DNA from: Nematostella vectensis
Lineage: Eukaryota > Cnidaria > Anthozoa > Actiniaria > Edwardsiidae
Length of the DNA: 64,000 bases
NCBI RefSeq assembly: GCF_932526225.1
Contig: NC_064036.1
Span: forward strand, 9,121,519 to 9,185,518
Reading direction: 5' to 3'
Made by a program: the position numbers and the translations under genes. The notes beneath the pieces were generated by a model, which saw nothing but the letters and a program-made list of their open reading frames with translations, had not been told where the DNA came from and made no database searches. The first letter of the stretch is position 1. Each line of letters starts with the position of its first letter. Positions 23,201 through 32,775 of the stretch are shown piece by piece.

Positions 23201-26118
23201 TCCATTAACCACTATCCCTTAATTCTCCCTTACCACCATTCCCTATTTTCCATTAACCACTATTCCTTGTTTCCCCCTTACCACCATTCCCTATTTTCCA
23301 TTAACCACTATTCCTTGTTTCTCCATTACCACCTTTCCCTATTTTCCATTAACCACTATTCCTTGTTTCTCCCTTACCACCATTCCATATTTTCCATTAA
23401 CCACTATTCCTTGTTTCTCCCTTACCACCATTCCCTATTTTCCATTTACCACTATTCCTTGTGTCCCCCTTACCACCATTCCTTATTTTTCATTAACCAC
23501 TATTCCTTGTTTCTCCCTTACCACCATTCCCTATTTTCCATTTACCACTATACCTTGTTTCTCCCTTACCACCATTCCCTATTTTCCATTAACCACTATT
23601 CCTTGTGTCCCCCTTACCACCATTCCTTATTTTTCATTAACCACTATTCCTTGTTTCTCCCTTACCACCATTCCCTATTTTCCATTAACCACTATTCTTT
23701 ATTTCTCCCTTACCACCATTCCCTATTTTCCATTAACCACTATTCCTTAATTCTCCCTTACCACCATTCCCTATTTTCCATTAACCACTATTCCTTGTTT
23801 CTCCCTTACCACCATTCCCTATTTTGCATTAACCACTATTCATTGTTTCTCCCTTACCACCATTCACTATTTTCCAATAACCACTATTCCCGGTTTCCCC
23901 CTTACCACCATTCCCCCTATTTTGCCCGTACCACCATACCCTTTTTTCTTTCTCTTACCATCATTTCTGTTTCCCCTTGCCCTTACCACCATCCCATAAT
24001 TTCCTCAGAAATACAATAATTTTTGTTTCCCTTTACCCTTGCAACCATTCTCTAATTTCCTCTCTTACCATCATTTCTGTTTCCTCTTCCATTTACCACC
24101 ATTCCTCAAATTCCTCATTTCTGTTTCCCCTTACCATTGGTAGCCCATGATAAGCGACCACTTTCTCAACTTTGCAGTCCGCACTAAGTCCAGGAGACCA
24201 TAGCGCTTCTCTTTCATTTGCATTTTAAGCTGGTCCTCCTTGATCTGTTCCAACAGGCCGCGCAATGACATTGTGTCTACATTCTGGCCTTTTTTGCCTC
24301 CGAATTTAGCGAGAACATCTAGAGACCCGTCCAAACGACCATGTAACATTAGCCAGCGCGGGGACTCGGGGATAAATCTGTTTTATTAGCAGAGAGAGAG
24401 AGGGAATATGTTTTACGTCAGTGCAGAAAGTCGGGAATTAATCTGTTTTGTTAGCAGAGAGAGAGAGAGAGGGAATATGTTTTACGTCAGTGCGGAAAGT
24501 CGGGAATGAATCTGTTTTGTTAGCAGAGAGAGAGAGGGAATATGTTTTACGTCAGTGCGGAAAGTCGGGAATAAATCTGTTTTGTTAGCAGAGAGAGAGG
24601 GAATATGTTTTACGTCAGTGCGGAAACTCGGGAATGAATCTGTGTTGATAGTCTATTTGTCTTATGTTATACGAAAGTAGTGATTTAGAAGCAGATGGCG
24701 CGGGATAAGGTGCTTCGTCATATCTTTTAGAAGCATCAAAAGTCGTATCAGAAAATAACCTCAATCAGCGGCGTCAGGATTTTTGAACGGAAGGGGCCCA
24801 TAAGGGACTTTCTAGGCATTTTTCCCTGTATTTTAGATGTCTTATACATTTACTGTATTTTTGGCTGCTTAAAGGGGGGTGCCCGGGACCCCTAGGCCAC
24901 CCCCTGGCTACGCCCCTGTAAATAATAAAACTGGGGAGTGTTTACCTCCACAAAGGTAGCAAGAGCACTGCAGGGATTGAGTACACGAATAAAAGCAATC
25001 TCCAGTCACGGATGAAGTAAGACTCAAGAAGATCCAGCAACCCGCCTACCGCCCAGAAGATCCCTGTAAGTACGGAGCTGAGGGTGCGGCGCTTGGGGCC
25101 GACCAATTCTAGAGAGTACACGTAGCTGGTCAGCATCACGCCCGTCAGACCAATGCCAAGGAGGAATCGGAGAAGGGCGAATAAGGAGATGCAGTCTGCG
25201 TAAGCGGACCGCGCGCTTGTTAGGGCCTAGTAGAATAGAAGAGATCAAAGCAACAAAGAGACAGGTTAACAATTATAAGACATATTATTCTTTTGATCAT
25301 TTCCTTTGCTTCCTACCATGAGTGCTGTGCATGCAAAAATGCACGGTTTTCGTCCCCAAGCATCCGCCATCATGCCGGAGATGACCGAGCCGATCATCAT
25401 CCCCGCAAAGAAGACAGCCTGGAGCGAGGCGCCGATATATCCGCGGTCACAAATGAGGTTCCACTGAAAAGTTTGCAAAAAAACCTTGAAGAAAAGGCAA
25501 GTGGTCTGTTCTCATTCCTAGCTACATGCCTGCCTTTTTGAACCCCCTCCCTCAGCCCTTGAAACTGTTCCCTTCAAAGCACCCCTTTTACCGCCATAGA
25601 AACACCCCCTTCGGAAAGCAACCCCTTTCCCGGCCCCGTTAACTCCACGCCTTACCCCTTCGCAAAGAAAACCCCATTCCCGTCCTAAAAGGCACAATTA
25701 AGCAAAGGAAATCCCTCATATACCGCTATGAAGCCACTACCTTTCTCTTATGTGTTCTACCAACCGAACTAAACTGCAATTTGAAAGCTTGCGATCTTGT
25801 TCTCACCTCTGAGACAGAAGTGGTGGAGGGGCCAACGAACTCGTACGAGGTGCAATTATCACAGCACTTCCTTGGAGGACACGTGACATTAGCGGTTGTG
25901 CACTGGAACTCAGGAGTACCGAGGCAGAAGACGAGCGCTGTGAACTGCGCGCTTATCGGAATGATCAGCAGCTTCATAATAAGGTACAGCACTCGCTGAT
26001 AAGGTCCGAACGAGCGGACGTGTGAGTCGTAGATGTCGTCGTATCTTCTCATCTTGGCGTTCTCTGTGTCGCCCAATTCGTCAGCGTTGCTGGGTGCGCT
26101 GTCTGCTGTCTCACTCAT
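14178..26118 (-). CDS. SLC22-family (organic ion transporter-like) solute carrier, 9 coding exons
   Basis: This is a major-facilitator-superfamily plasma-membrane transporter of the organic cation/anion (SLC22) type. Coding exons on the minus strand are 26118-25807, 25463-25317, 25226-24946, 24377-24135, 16655-16521, 16142-16063, 15936-15831, 15407-15335 and 14474-14178. All introns are GT-AG, phases agree throughout, and the product is 557 aa. Family marks in order are: a TM1 followed by an extracellular cysteine-rich loop with NVT and NCT glycosylation sites (exon 1); ADAWGRK in the loop after TM2 (exon 2); SLELVGPKRRT and a TM4-6 block (exon 3); FIPESPRWLM (exons 3/4); FGRRSYHG (exons 5/6); TAELYPTVLRNSALG (exons 7/8); GRIGG; and a final TM ending YLLPETL with a polar tail of about 60 residues. 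The substrate cannot be told from sequence. Intron 4 is 7.5 kb and holds a minisatellite plus a retrotransposon. No frame damage was seen. Confidence 0.93.
14860..15005. repeat. Third, short copy of the dispersed repeat
   Basis: The bases from about 14860 to 15005 resemble 125-270 and 30000-30140, sharing the run around GTACTGCAGGTGCTCCGTAA. The copy lies in SLC22 intron 8. It is diverged and truncated. Confidence 0.6.
16800..16940. mobile_element. Short dispersed element, also at 51235-51375
   Basis: It shares GGGGGCACAG(C/T)CACGCCCCTA, TAATTTTTGAAAA and the G-rich/C-rich end (GTGCCCCCCAGTGCC) with 51235-51375. The G-rich start and C-rich end suggest imperfect terminal inverted repeats. It sits at the edge of the 48-bp minisatellite in SLC22 intron 4. 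Confidence 0.55.
16940..18552. repeat. 48-bp minisatellite, part 1 (SLC22 intron 4)
   Basis: About 33 copies of a 47/48-bp unit containing CCCTTACCACCATTCCCTAT then TTTCCATTAACCACTATTCC. The 47-bp variants lack one C. The same array resumes at 22437 after the retrotransposon. On the gene strand the unit reads GAATGGTGGTAAGGGAGAAA, close to the exon 4 donor region CCAATGGTAAGGGGAAACAG. The open frames running through it are artefacts of a unit divisible by three. Confidence 0.95.
18894..19907 (-). pseudogene. Retrotransposon tyrosine recombinase, broken by one in-frame stop
   Basis: A single frame of 338 codons, interrupted by one TGA at 19244-19242. The N-terminal part holds a core-binding region (KRTYHAGEKQFIDFC, GTIRTYLAAVRNMH) and the start of the catalytic domain (AFFGFLRCSEF, with the first catalytic Arg). 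After the stop come LKGHSFRIGAASCAA (the His-x-x-Arg box) and LGRWSSDCYQLYVRTP, with the Trp/His-position residue and the nucleophilic Tyr. All catalytic positions are present, so the only visible lesion is the stop. It could be a recent mutation or a sequencing difference. Confidence 0.9.
19874..22174 (-). CDS. Retrotransposon polyprotein: SAP-like N-terminus, reverse transcriptase, RNase H
   Basis: A 766-residue intact ORF. Residues about 17-50 (LSTEVLGLRLQALNLPSGG) resemble a SAP DNA-binding motif and are followed by a low-complexity Ser/Pro/Thr linker. The reverse transcriptase lies roughly at 330-540, with VGVVPKKHS, TDLKSAFRLIPIHP, YLPFGLRSAPFLFNQL and the active-site HILDDF. RNase H follows at about 610-730, with ELYSDASGSIGFGG, EWQELFPIV and FWCDNQSVVHIVN. 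The PFGLRSAP and LDDF forms are those of DIRS-like elements. The ORF overlaps the recombinase ORF by 34 bases in another frame. No frame damage. Confidence 0.92.
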   Translation of the reverse strand: MNMPKRSRLSGGDEFSRLSTEVLGLRLQALNLPSGGTRQQQIDRLRQATRGGEEASPSAPRGKRGRQAPTSHPTDPTTSHPTDPTGFSEAQLSVIRKTVSDALASWRPPQQDTPSPPVVASEGTPGSASPLVLDRPLDEALEGKITRAPSIAPKTALLVNTASPHTAHRAFIVTTCASTSTESPAVPVKPASTPTFAKNAPTPIPLTSVAPESPHPQASAKATEAKLRVAQLHSKRKATISTPIKIDLLEQELSSHPDREFVTSLLNSLRFGARIGFDGTQKSRVSPNLISARVHPEIISKNIEKEVNLGRMAGPFSASPLPNFQCHPVGVVPKKHSADWRTIYHLSFPEGDSINDGIPKDPYSLQYVRVDDAISILTSLGKGAFMAKTDLKSAFRLIPIHPNDWNLLGVRWESRYYVDLYLPFGLRSAPFLFNQLSEALKWVLKHNYNVRNVIHILDDFFVAESSKLGCLESFTRLLKFFISVGAPVVASKTIGPSTTLEFMGIELDTLRMEARLPSDKLERLKASLRDFKRKRSARLIELQSLIGTLQFACRVVVPVRTFLQRIIDLTRRVNHRFHHVKLSHGFFQDLAIWQQFTENWNGKAFFLEEAIRTSPDMELYSDASGSIGFGGYFSGRWFQGRWPPHLAISKKTGISIEWQELFPIVVACSLWCSEFSGKRIQFWCDNQSVVHIVNTGHSKAPRIMSLMRHLVGISMAHNFVVRCRFVPGHFNGISDALSRFQMARFRELAPAADQTPCVIPPSLMTL
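22437..24010. repeat. 48-bp minisatellite, part 2 (SLC22 intron 4)
   Basis: Continues the array of 16940-18552, about 31 further copies. Units become irregular from about 23890 and grade into the donor of SLC22 exon 4 at 24134. Partial units with TTACCACCAT and TCTGTTTCC remain recognisable to about 24130. Together with part 1 this makes about 64 units, about 3.1 kb without the transposon. Confidence 0.95.
24369..24640 (-). repeat. Tandem duplication of the SLC22 exon 4 acceptor (4 copies plus a partial)
   Basis: Units of 63-69 bp start at 24369, 24433, 24502, 24567 and 24630 (partial). On the gene strand each carries a (CT)n tract, GCTAACAAAACAG and then ATTxATTCCCGA, matching the true junction CAG|ATTTATCCCCGAG at 24377. 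Length differences come mainly from the GA/CT run. The true acceptor is the copy nearest the exon. Confidence 0.9.
24766..24918. mobile_element. MITE with CAGCGGCGTCAGG / CCTGGCTACGCCCCTG ends
   Basis: A 153-bp element in SLC22 intron 3. The termini are imperfect inverted repeats (CAGCGGCGTCAGGATT against CCCTGGCTACGCCCCTG). There is no coding capacity and no clear target duplication. Confidence 0.55.
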
Positions 26119-29100
26119 TTTACCTTAACAAACGAAAATAAAACTGAAACTCATTAATTGACACTATCATATCCTCTAGCCATTGTGCCGCGTGCTCTAA
26201 AATCTCAAGGCTCGGCGGATAGGTCCCAAAAGAGGGGGAAGGGGTGGAAATGGCCACCCCTTCCCCCCTATGGCTCTAGCAGCGGCGTTGCCATACCAAC
26301 CTTTAGTACCATGTCATGCATAGTATGCATTTTTTAAATGCATTGTGGAAAATGCAATCCTCAAATTTTTGACATCTGAAATCGGCTCAAGTGACTCGTT
26401 CTTAAAATACATTCATATTTACACCCTAAAAGGTTAGTGTAGGGAAGGAGACTCCTACTAGTCTAGATTAAAAGGCTAGACCAAAATCTTATGCATTCGA
26501 TGTGCTTGTTGTCAATCTTATAGTTAAAACAGCAACTCTCGCAAAATCGGAAACTGACAGTAGTTGGTGAATGAAAAAAAGACTTTAAAGGGTAGTATTT
26601 AACTGGCCTTATTGCATGATCTACACCTAGTAAATAACAATTTACACTGGTGGAAAGAGACAAAGCTCAATAATAGTTGACTTTTTTGGAAAAAAAAACA
26701 AACAAACAAACAAGGTTTAGGTTATTAATGACCTGCAAGAAAACCTAGGAGAGTTGGTGGTTGATTGCACAAACTTAAAAAGTTCATTAGATCAATACTG
26801 TTCACAATAAAAATTAACATTTAGACAAAGCGGGGCTGATGCATGCACGGTCTCAATTCCCAAAGGTGGAGTTGAATTACAAAACTTTCGTAACTCGGAG
26901 TTTCAGTGTGAGCACGCTGCGAGAATGGAGCTCACTGACAGCGAAGAAGAGCGACTTATTTTTATTACGCCAAATATCAATTTTCAAGATCTGTAATTTC
27001 GACGACAATGAACAAGCGGAATGAGTGAGTAGACGCCTCAGATAGCTACACCAGAGCCTAACTTTGCTGGTGAAATTATTTTTCAAAATTGCACATAAAA
27101 ATTTCGCTGAACTTATTGTTGAATTTCGAGGGTTACAAATACAAATTTTGCTTTCATGACAATTGGAACGATGCATTGTTGATATTCAATCGTTCTTGTT
27201 ATCAAATCTGTGGCGAAAAAGTAGTTTTTTGCTCATTTCTATTCAAGGTTTAATATGATGGTCCTTTTTTAGTATTCGCGGTTAATATCTAGTTTTTAAC
27301 CTACTTCTCCTCGTTAGTATTCTAGTTATTAACCTCATTCATATTTGATGAGTTCATATTAAACCCCATTTTTTCCCTGCTGATACATCAAGTCGGCCCC
27401 GTTCTTTAAGATTGTAAAATATTCTTAGGTATTTTAGTGAAATAAAGGACTTGCAAGAACACTGGAAAAGGTATCAATCATGTTATAAATTTACTTTAGC
27501 CATTGCCAACCTGTCGGTTCGACTTTAACACATTTGAATCAATACGAAACCTATTCAGAGAAGTTTTTGATGGCTATTCACTTTCTTTTAAATGACACAT
27601 TTTCTTGAGTTCTCTTCGACTTAGAAAACAACACAAACAAAAAGTTCTCAAGCATGTTGTGGAGCTCGTAAAAGTCAGTTTAATTTTTAAAGTAACATAG
27701 TTTTACCATGAATCGCCTCCAAATGGACCTTATTTAATAATTTGTGTAATTCTCTTTCTAATAATTCATAAACTATTTATATCTTTGTTTACAATAAATT
27801 CTAAGAGTATAGCCTTAAAATGCTCCAAGAATAATAAGTGCCAGGCCTCAACTGAAAATCAGCCGTTCTCATAAAAAAAGAGTGGAATAATATTTTTATG
27901 TTATAACAACATTTTCGATTTCCCTTTGCCGCTGTATAAACTAGATTACTGTAAATTGCAAAATACAAATATAAGAAAAAATATCACAAATACTTCAAAG
28001 AGATTTTGAGCCGGTCGGGTAGTTTTCTTCTAAGCTGAATGATCTAAAACTTATAAGTTCAATAAGTTGTTGTGTGCTTGATAAAAGTTTTGTAAAAAAA
28101 AACATGACCTTCGAAACTTAAACACCCATTCCCCAACTCCCAGCGTGGAGATGGTGAAAATAATTCTTCCATAAATATGATGGCATACAGTGGTATATGA
28201 TGTACCTTAGAGCTTCTCCGATCCTTTTTAAAGGTTTTTTTCCTTAGTTGAATTCTCTTGTTATTACTGCACAACACCCACAGATATACCTCGCACGTAC
28301 CAACCAATATTTGTACAGTCCAGATAGACCCAATTAGCTAAACAAACAGCAACTGTGGAGTAATTTAGAGACTAACGAGTGGCAAGCTCGACCCGATACA
28401 CTTTACACAAGATTCAAGAGCGCTACACAAGAAATTGTCAACTCGTGCCATTTAGAGCGATCGCGGCTGCAAAATTGACGTTATTGTGACCTTAACCAAT
28501 AAAAAAAATCACACTAATTAAAATCTAGATTTGCAGATAAAGTCTTGACACAACGCAAAACATTGTTTTGCGTCGGAGTGAAAACTAACCAGTCAAGAAG
28601 AACAATAGGCACGTTACCTTGCCTTTTTTTCTATGTTACCTGTTCATAATTTGATTGACTGATCCCATAGCTGTTTTAATCACTTTATCCCGGAGCGTTA
28701 ATAAATTCTTTGGTGATCAGTGATACTACAAGATTTAGATGCTAATCAGTGGTTATGCGACAACATAGAACATAGTGTAATAGCCATGGTACGCAATTAT
28801 CATTGCCAATAGATCATGGTCTCTTGTCATTACACCCCCCCCCCTCCCACCCACCCACCCGCCGTATCCTCTATAAGTCCCTGTACAACAGTATCTGTGA
28901 GGCGAAGTTTGCAAGGCTTATGTTCCAAGCACACACAAACAAACGTTAGAAACCCAGTCTGACCCGGCGAGTTACGTAACGCCGAATGTGCATGATCCCT
29001 AGTTGAAAATAGCGTCTTAATATCGAGTGGGTTAAACCCAAAGCATAATGTCAGGGGTCAAAACTCGAGACTAGGCAAGTCACGAGATTCAGCTCATGTC

Positions 29101-29700
29101 ACGAGATGAACTTGCCTCTTCAATCGGTCTCTCGGTTTGATCTGAATGACGTGAATCGTACATGAATCGTGGGGGTTTCAGCATTATACTTTGTTTTTTT
29201 GCGTCCTTTTTTCTGATAAAAGGTTTTCACTTAATATTTAGACAAGGGGAAAGGTATATCTCTTTCCAATTTCGATACAAGCTACCCTAGAATCCTACGG
29301 AACACCAGTTCACCATCATCTTTTTTGCTATTTCAACTTTTTTAATTGAGAAAATAAAATCAAGTAACCTATTTTAATGTCTTCGGAGGAAATCCTTTCA
29401 ATAGGTCGTCGTGGTTGGTTTCTCAAATTGCTTCTGTTGAACGATTTGTCCATCAGACGCCAAGTGAGGCTTATAAATGGCGACTTGCTGCCTGACACCT
29501 TAGTCGGGTACACTACTGTCAGCATGATTTTTACCGAGAAGAAGGGATACTAGCTTCACTCGTTCCCCGCCGTTTTTGTTTATCGCACAACAACTAGAAA
29601 CTGGAGGTGATTTTGACGTCGTAATTGAAAAGTTCCCGATTCGAACGGCTAAATGTATACGAAATCGTAGCAAAAAAGTTGCGGATTCGTCTGCGTAATC
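26119..29700. other. Intergenic, no gene recognised
   Basis: The region upstream of the SLC22 start is AT-rich. Open frames are short and show no family features. A short G/C-rich palindromic stretch near 26220-26275 (AAGGGGTGG ... CCACCCCTT) looks like a MITE remnant, and there is a C-rich run at 28837-28860. The promoter and 5' UTR of SLC22 should lie near 26119-26300, but no TATA box could be assigned. Confidence 0.5.
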
Positions 29701-29704
29701 GTCG

Positions 29705-29840
29705 TATTCGTGTGTTGTAGAGATATTGCAATGGCATAAGAAAAATCCCCAGTTCTTTCGGATGTGGTCAGATTTTTAGAAAACTCACCCCCTCCCAGGC
29801 CCCCCGGAAGTAAAAGGTCCCCTTTTTCGGATTTCGTTCC

Positions 29841-29875
<35 letters not shown>

Positions 29876-31470
29876 ACTCCAAAAAATCCTGGGTATGGGC
29901 CTGTTAAAAGGTGTTTCTCCGTCTGTTGCACATCAAGAAAAATTAGCCAAAAATTTCGTTTTTGCCAAACGCGGGTCACTTCCATATAAGGAAACTAATA
30001 TATTTCCTATTTGAAAAAAACTGCATGGTTCTTGTCATTTTTAAGGTTGCCGTACCGCAGGTGCTTCGTAAACTTAATGACTTGTAATCAGAAGAGAAAA
30101 ACTGTGAAAGACTGACCATCTTTGGTCAATGGAGATAGAATCTGAAAACAAAAAAAAACTAAGAAGTCCGCATGACTGGCTAGATTATATTATTGTTCTA
30201 TTGTATTCCCGTTCTTCGTCTGTGGTGACTCCAATCCAATGTCGTGAAATCTTTTGAAAGCTTCTACATGACCCACGTACGAAAAGGCGAGCATTTGAGG
30301 AGACCATCCGGGAAGCCTGTGAGGAGCGCGAGAGAGTAGCCTGGGGAAGAGGTTTAGTTAGCATCATGTGATGCGGAAAGTGCAGTAGCACTTCCAGTCA
30401 GCCTGCCAATCTGACAGCAATCTAAAGCAATCTAAAGACGCGAATAGAGGCCTTTCTTAGAGTTATCATTCGAGCTTAGAGCAAATAGTTGCTGATAACA
30501 TATATTATGAAGTGTAACCAGCTAATAAAACGCGGCCCTTTAAGTGCTCGGGCCTTAAGTCCTTCAGACAATAATATGCTACAACAAAACCCTACTCTCC
30601 CACCCATCTTGCTTTTCTCTGCACAAGCACCAAGTTTTCGGCGGGAAAAAGGTACTCTGCTTCAACTTCCCCAAGGCGTTTGGTCAGGATTGGGTGGATA
30701 TCCACCCGCCTTTTTGAGTAAAAAAAAAAAAATGAAAAGTCACTTTGTTTGAAGAGAATAAATGAGGGACGGGAGGTACTCTCCAATTTCCTTCGCCTGC
30801 TTGACTTTGCTGACGCGACAAATCCAATTCAGGGTGAAGTATTGTAAGATCTATGTAGTGACCTACCAAGAACCACTTGATCAGTTATAAGCCGTCTATA
30901 CGGCCATTATCCACCCCCCATTTTGAAATCCTGGATCAGCCCCTGGCCAACGAACATCCAACTGTCGAACCGTCAATTGTCAAGCTGTTTTTGCTGTTAT
31001 CTTTTACTTGCTTGCAATTCTCTCAGCGATTTATTATCAGTATTTAATATCTAGATTTGACCAAACCTATACATATCTTCTACCCTCATTAGAAGCACTT
31101 CTATCCTTGAGTAGAAGTTAGAAGCAGAGCAGATGTTTTATCGTTTCCACAATTTATTGAACTCTATTGGTACGTCTTGTTTTAAAATTTTTAATTCAAA
31201 TCTTACTTATTTATCCAACCTCTCATCACACTTTATTTTAACCAAATACTATATCAAGGGACAGGTTGCCGGTTATTTTAACACGTCGGCTCTCAGTTCA
31301 AAGTTAATGAGATAAAAATTGCGAGTCAAACTAGATTAAAAGTATTATAATTTAAATATTCAAACAAATATAAGATGATTATATTTGTGCTATTGGTTCC
31401 TGGTGTGATTTTAATTACATCTGCTCTGTTCGATTGTTTGCATGCATACGTACGTGAAACATTCAACAAA
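29705..31470. repeat. Dispersed repeat, copy B
   Basis: Partner of 1-1870. At about 29785-29905 it contains a segment whose end (AATCCTGGGTATGGGCCTGTT) matches the right end of the MITE at 55879-56203. This means the larger repeat carries a nested MITE that copy A lacks or has lost. Homology stops at about 31470, where copy A instead runs into the satellite. Confidence 0.75.
29842..29875. repeat. Poly-C run, 34 bases
   Basis: An uninterrupted mononucleotide C tract inside the nested MITE of the dispersed repeat. The MITE at 55879-56203 has a shorter C run (about 16 bases near 56117) at the same relative place, so the tract is an expanded internal feature of that family. Confidence 0.9.
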
Positions 31471-32775
31471 AAATATTTCGTTTCAAGATATTTTTCCACC
31501 CTACTGAACAAGCCTAAGTAACATCAGCAACTTGAAGCGCAGGATTTGATCAAAAACTTTTGTATGGTTGTTATTTATTAAAAAAGTAAAGTATTAAATA
31601 AGTATTTCTTCTCTGTTTGAATTATATCAAGCCAATCATCTCTGGGTTGTTTAAGTCATATCTCAAACTAGTAGTATAATAGAGCCTTCAATTCACTGTT
31701 AATCAACAGAAACGAAACACGGCAAGGATGTTAATCTAAGGGCTGTGAGAAGGTAAAGACATCCACTAAAATCCTTCACTCTTTTAACCAAATTCTAGGG
31801 CAAATAATAATAAGATTGGATTTTGTGGCACTAAAACCTTTTCTTTAAATGCGACAAATTGTAATAATAGAAAATTGCAAATGATGGGAATTTGCCGATG
31901 GTTCTGAGATTAATATGTTCAAGCATCCAACTATAGTACCGATGTTAGTTATATTTGAAATAAGAGGATTAAAGTGCAAAGTAAGTTCACAAATGTTTGA
32001 TCGTAAACTGAAGGTAGAATTTGTTTGTAATTTGTGTGCAACTATTCAGAGAAGGATAAAGATTCTTTACGATCATGACTTCATTGTTTTTTTTTTTTTT
32101 CGTTCAGTGTTGTTCACAGATTCCCCTCAAGATAGCAAAATGAATGTTCTTCTTCGGCATTTGTATCACTCTGTTTTCTTTTTGTTCTTTTTTCTATTCA
32201 ATTGCTTTCTTGTGCTATGGATACGAGTCAAATTTCGAACTGTCAACAAAGCCGCAAAAAACTGAAACGACCAATTGCCATGGCAATCGTTTCAATCACT
32301 CTGCGTGTACTATCTTAGCCATATAATTAATATGCCACTGATTTCGATACCAATATGCCACTGATATCGAGTCCAATGGACTGCCCGCCTAAAAAAACAG
32401 CGACCAATCAGCGTTCAAAGCTTTGCTCTCTTAGCCAATCAAAAACACGGGGAAAGCGGTTGATTTAAATCGTGACAGTGGCAAAATAAAAAGTTGTTAT
32501 GCCCTGTTTGGTGAGAAGTGTCACATTACGATGGCTCTCTATCTAGTGGGGGCCTTGTAGTTACATGATTGACTGGATGGATTTTGACACACTGGGAGAC
32601 GCACGGTGTACCACGAAACTGCATCGCATAGCTATACCGTATTTCTATATTCATATTTTGATACCTATGGTGCTTTTCCGGCTCCGGCACCGCTATGAGT
32701 GTTTCATGAGATATCGTCCACATAATTGTTATTCTGCTCTTTTACTGTAAAAGGAAAATATATTGAAAATATTTT
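31471..32775. other. Intergenic / upstream region of the receptor gene
   Basis: No coding region is recognisable; the open frames here have no family features. At 32274-32287 there is a perfect 14-bp palindrome, ATTGCCATGGCAAT, about 490 bp before the receptor start. It resembles an RFX X-box. The bases just before the ATG (TTTTATGTCACAG) would also serve as a splice acceptor, so a non-coding first exon is possible. Confidence 0.45.
32274..32287. promoter_or_regulatory. X-box-like palindrome
   Basis: ATTGCCATGGCAAT is a perfect inverted repeat close to the RFX-factor X-box (GTTGCCATGGCAAC). A palindrome of this length can arise by chance in AT-rich DNA, so the regulatory role is only a suggestion from its place upstream of a sensory-receptor-like gene. 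Confidence 0.3.

Noticed and set aside
16902-24019. Repetitive Pro/Phe/Leu/Thr and Tyr/His/Ser frames over the 48-bp array
   Set aside because: The 48-bp unit is also divisible by three. The frames lie antisense in an SLC22 intron and change whenever a 47-bp unit occurs.
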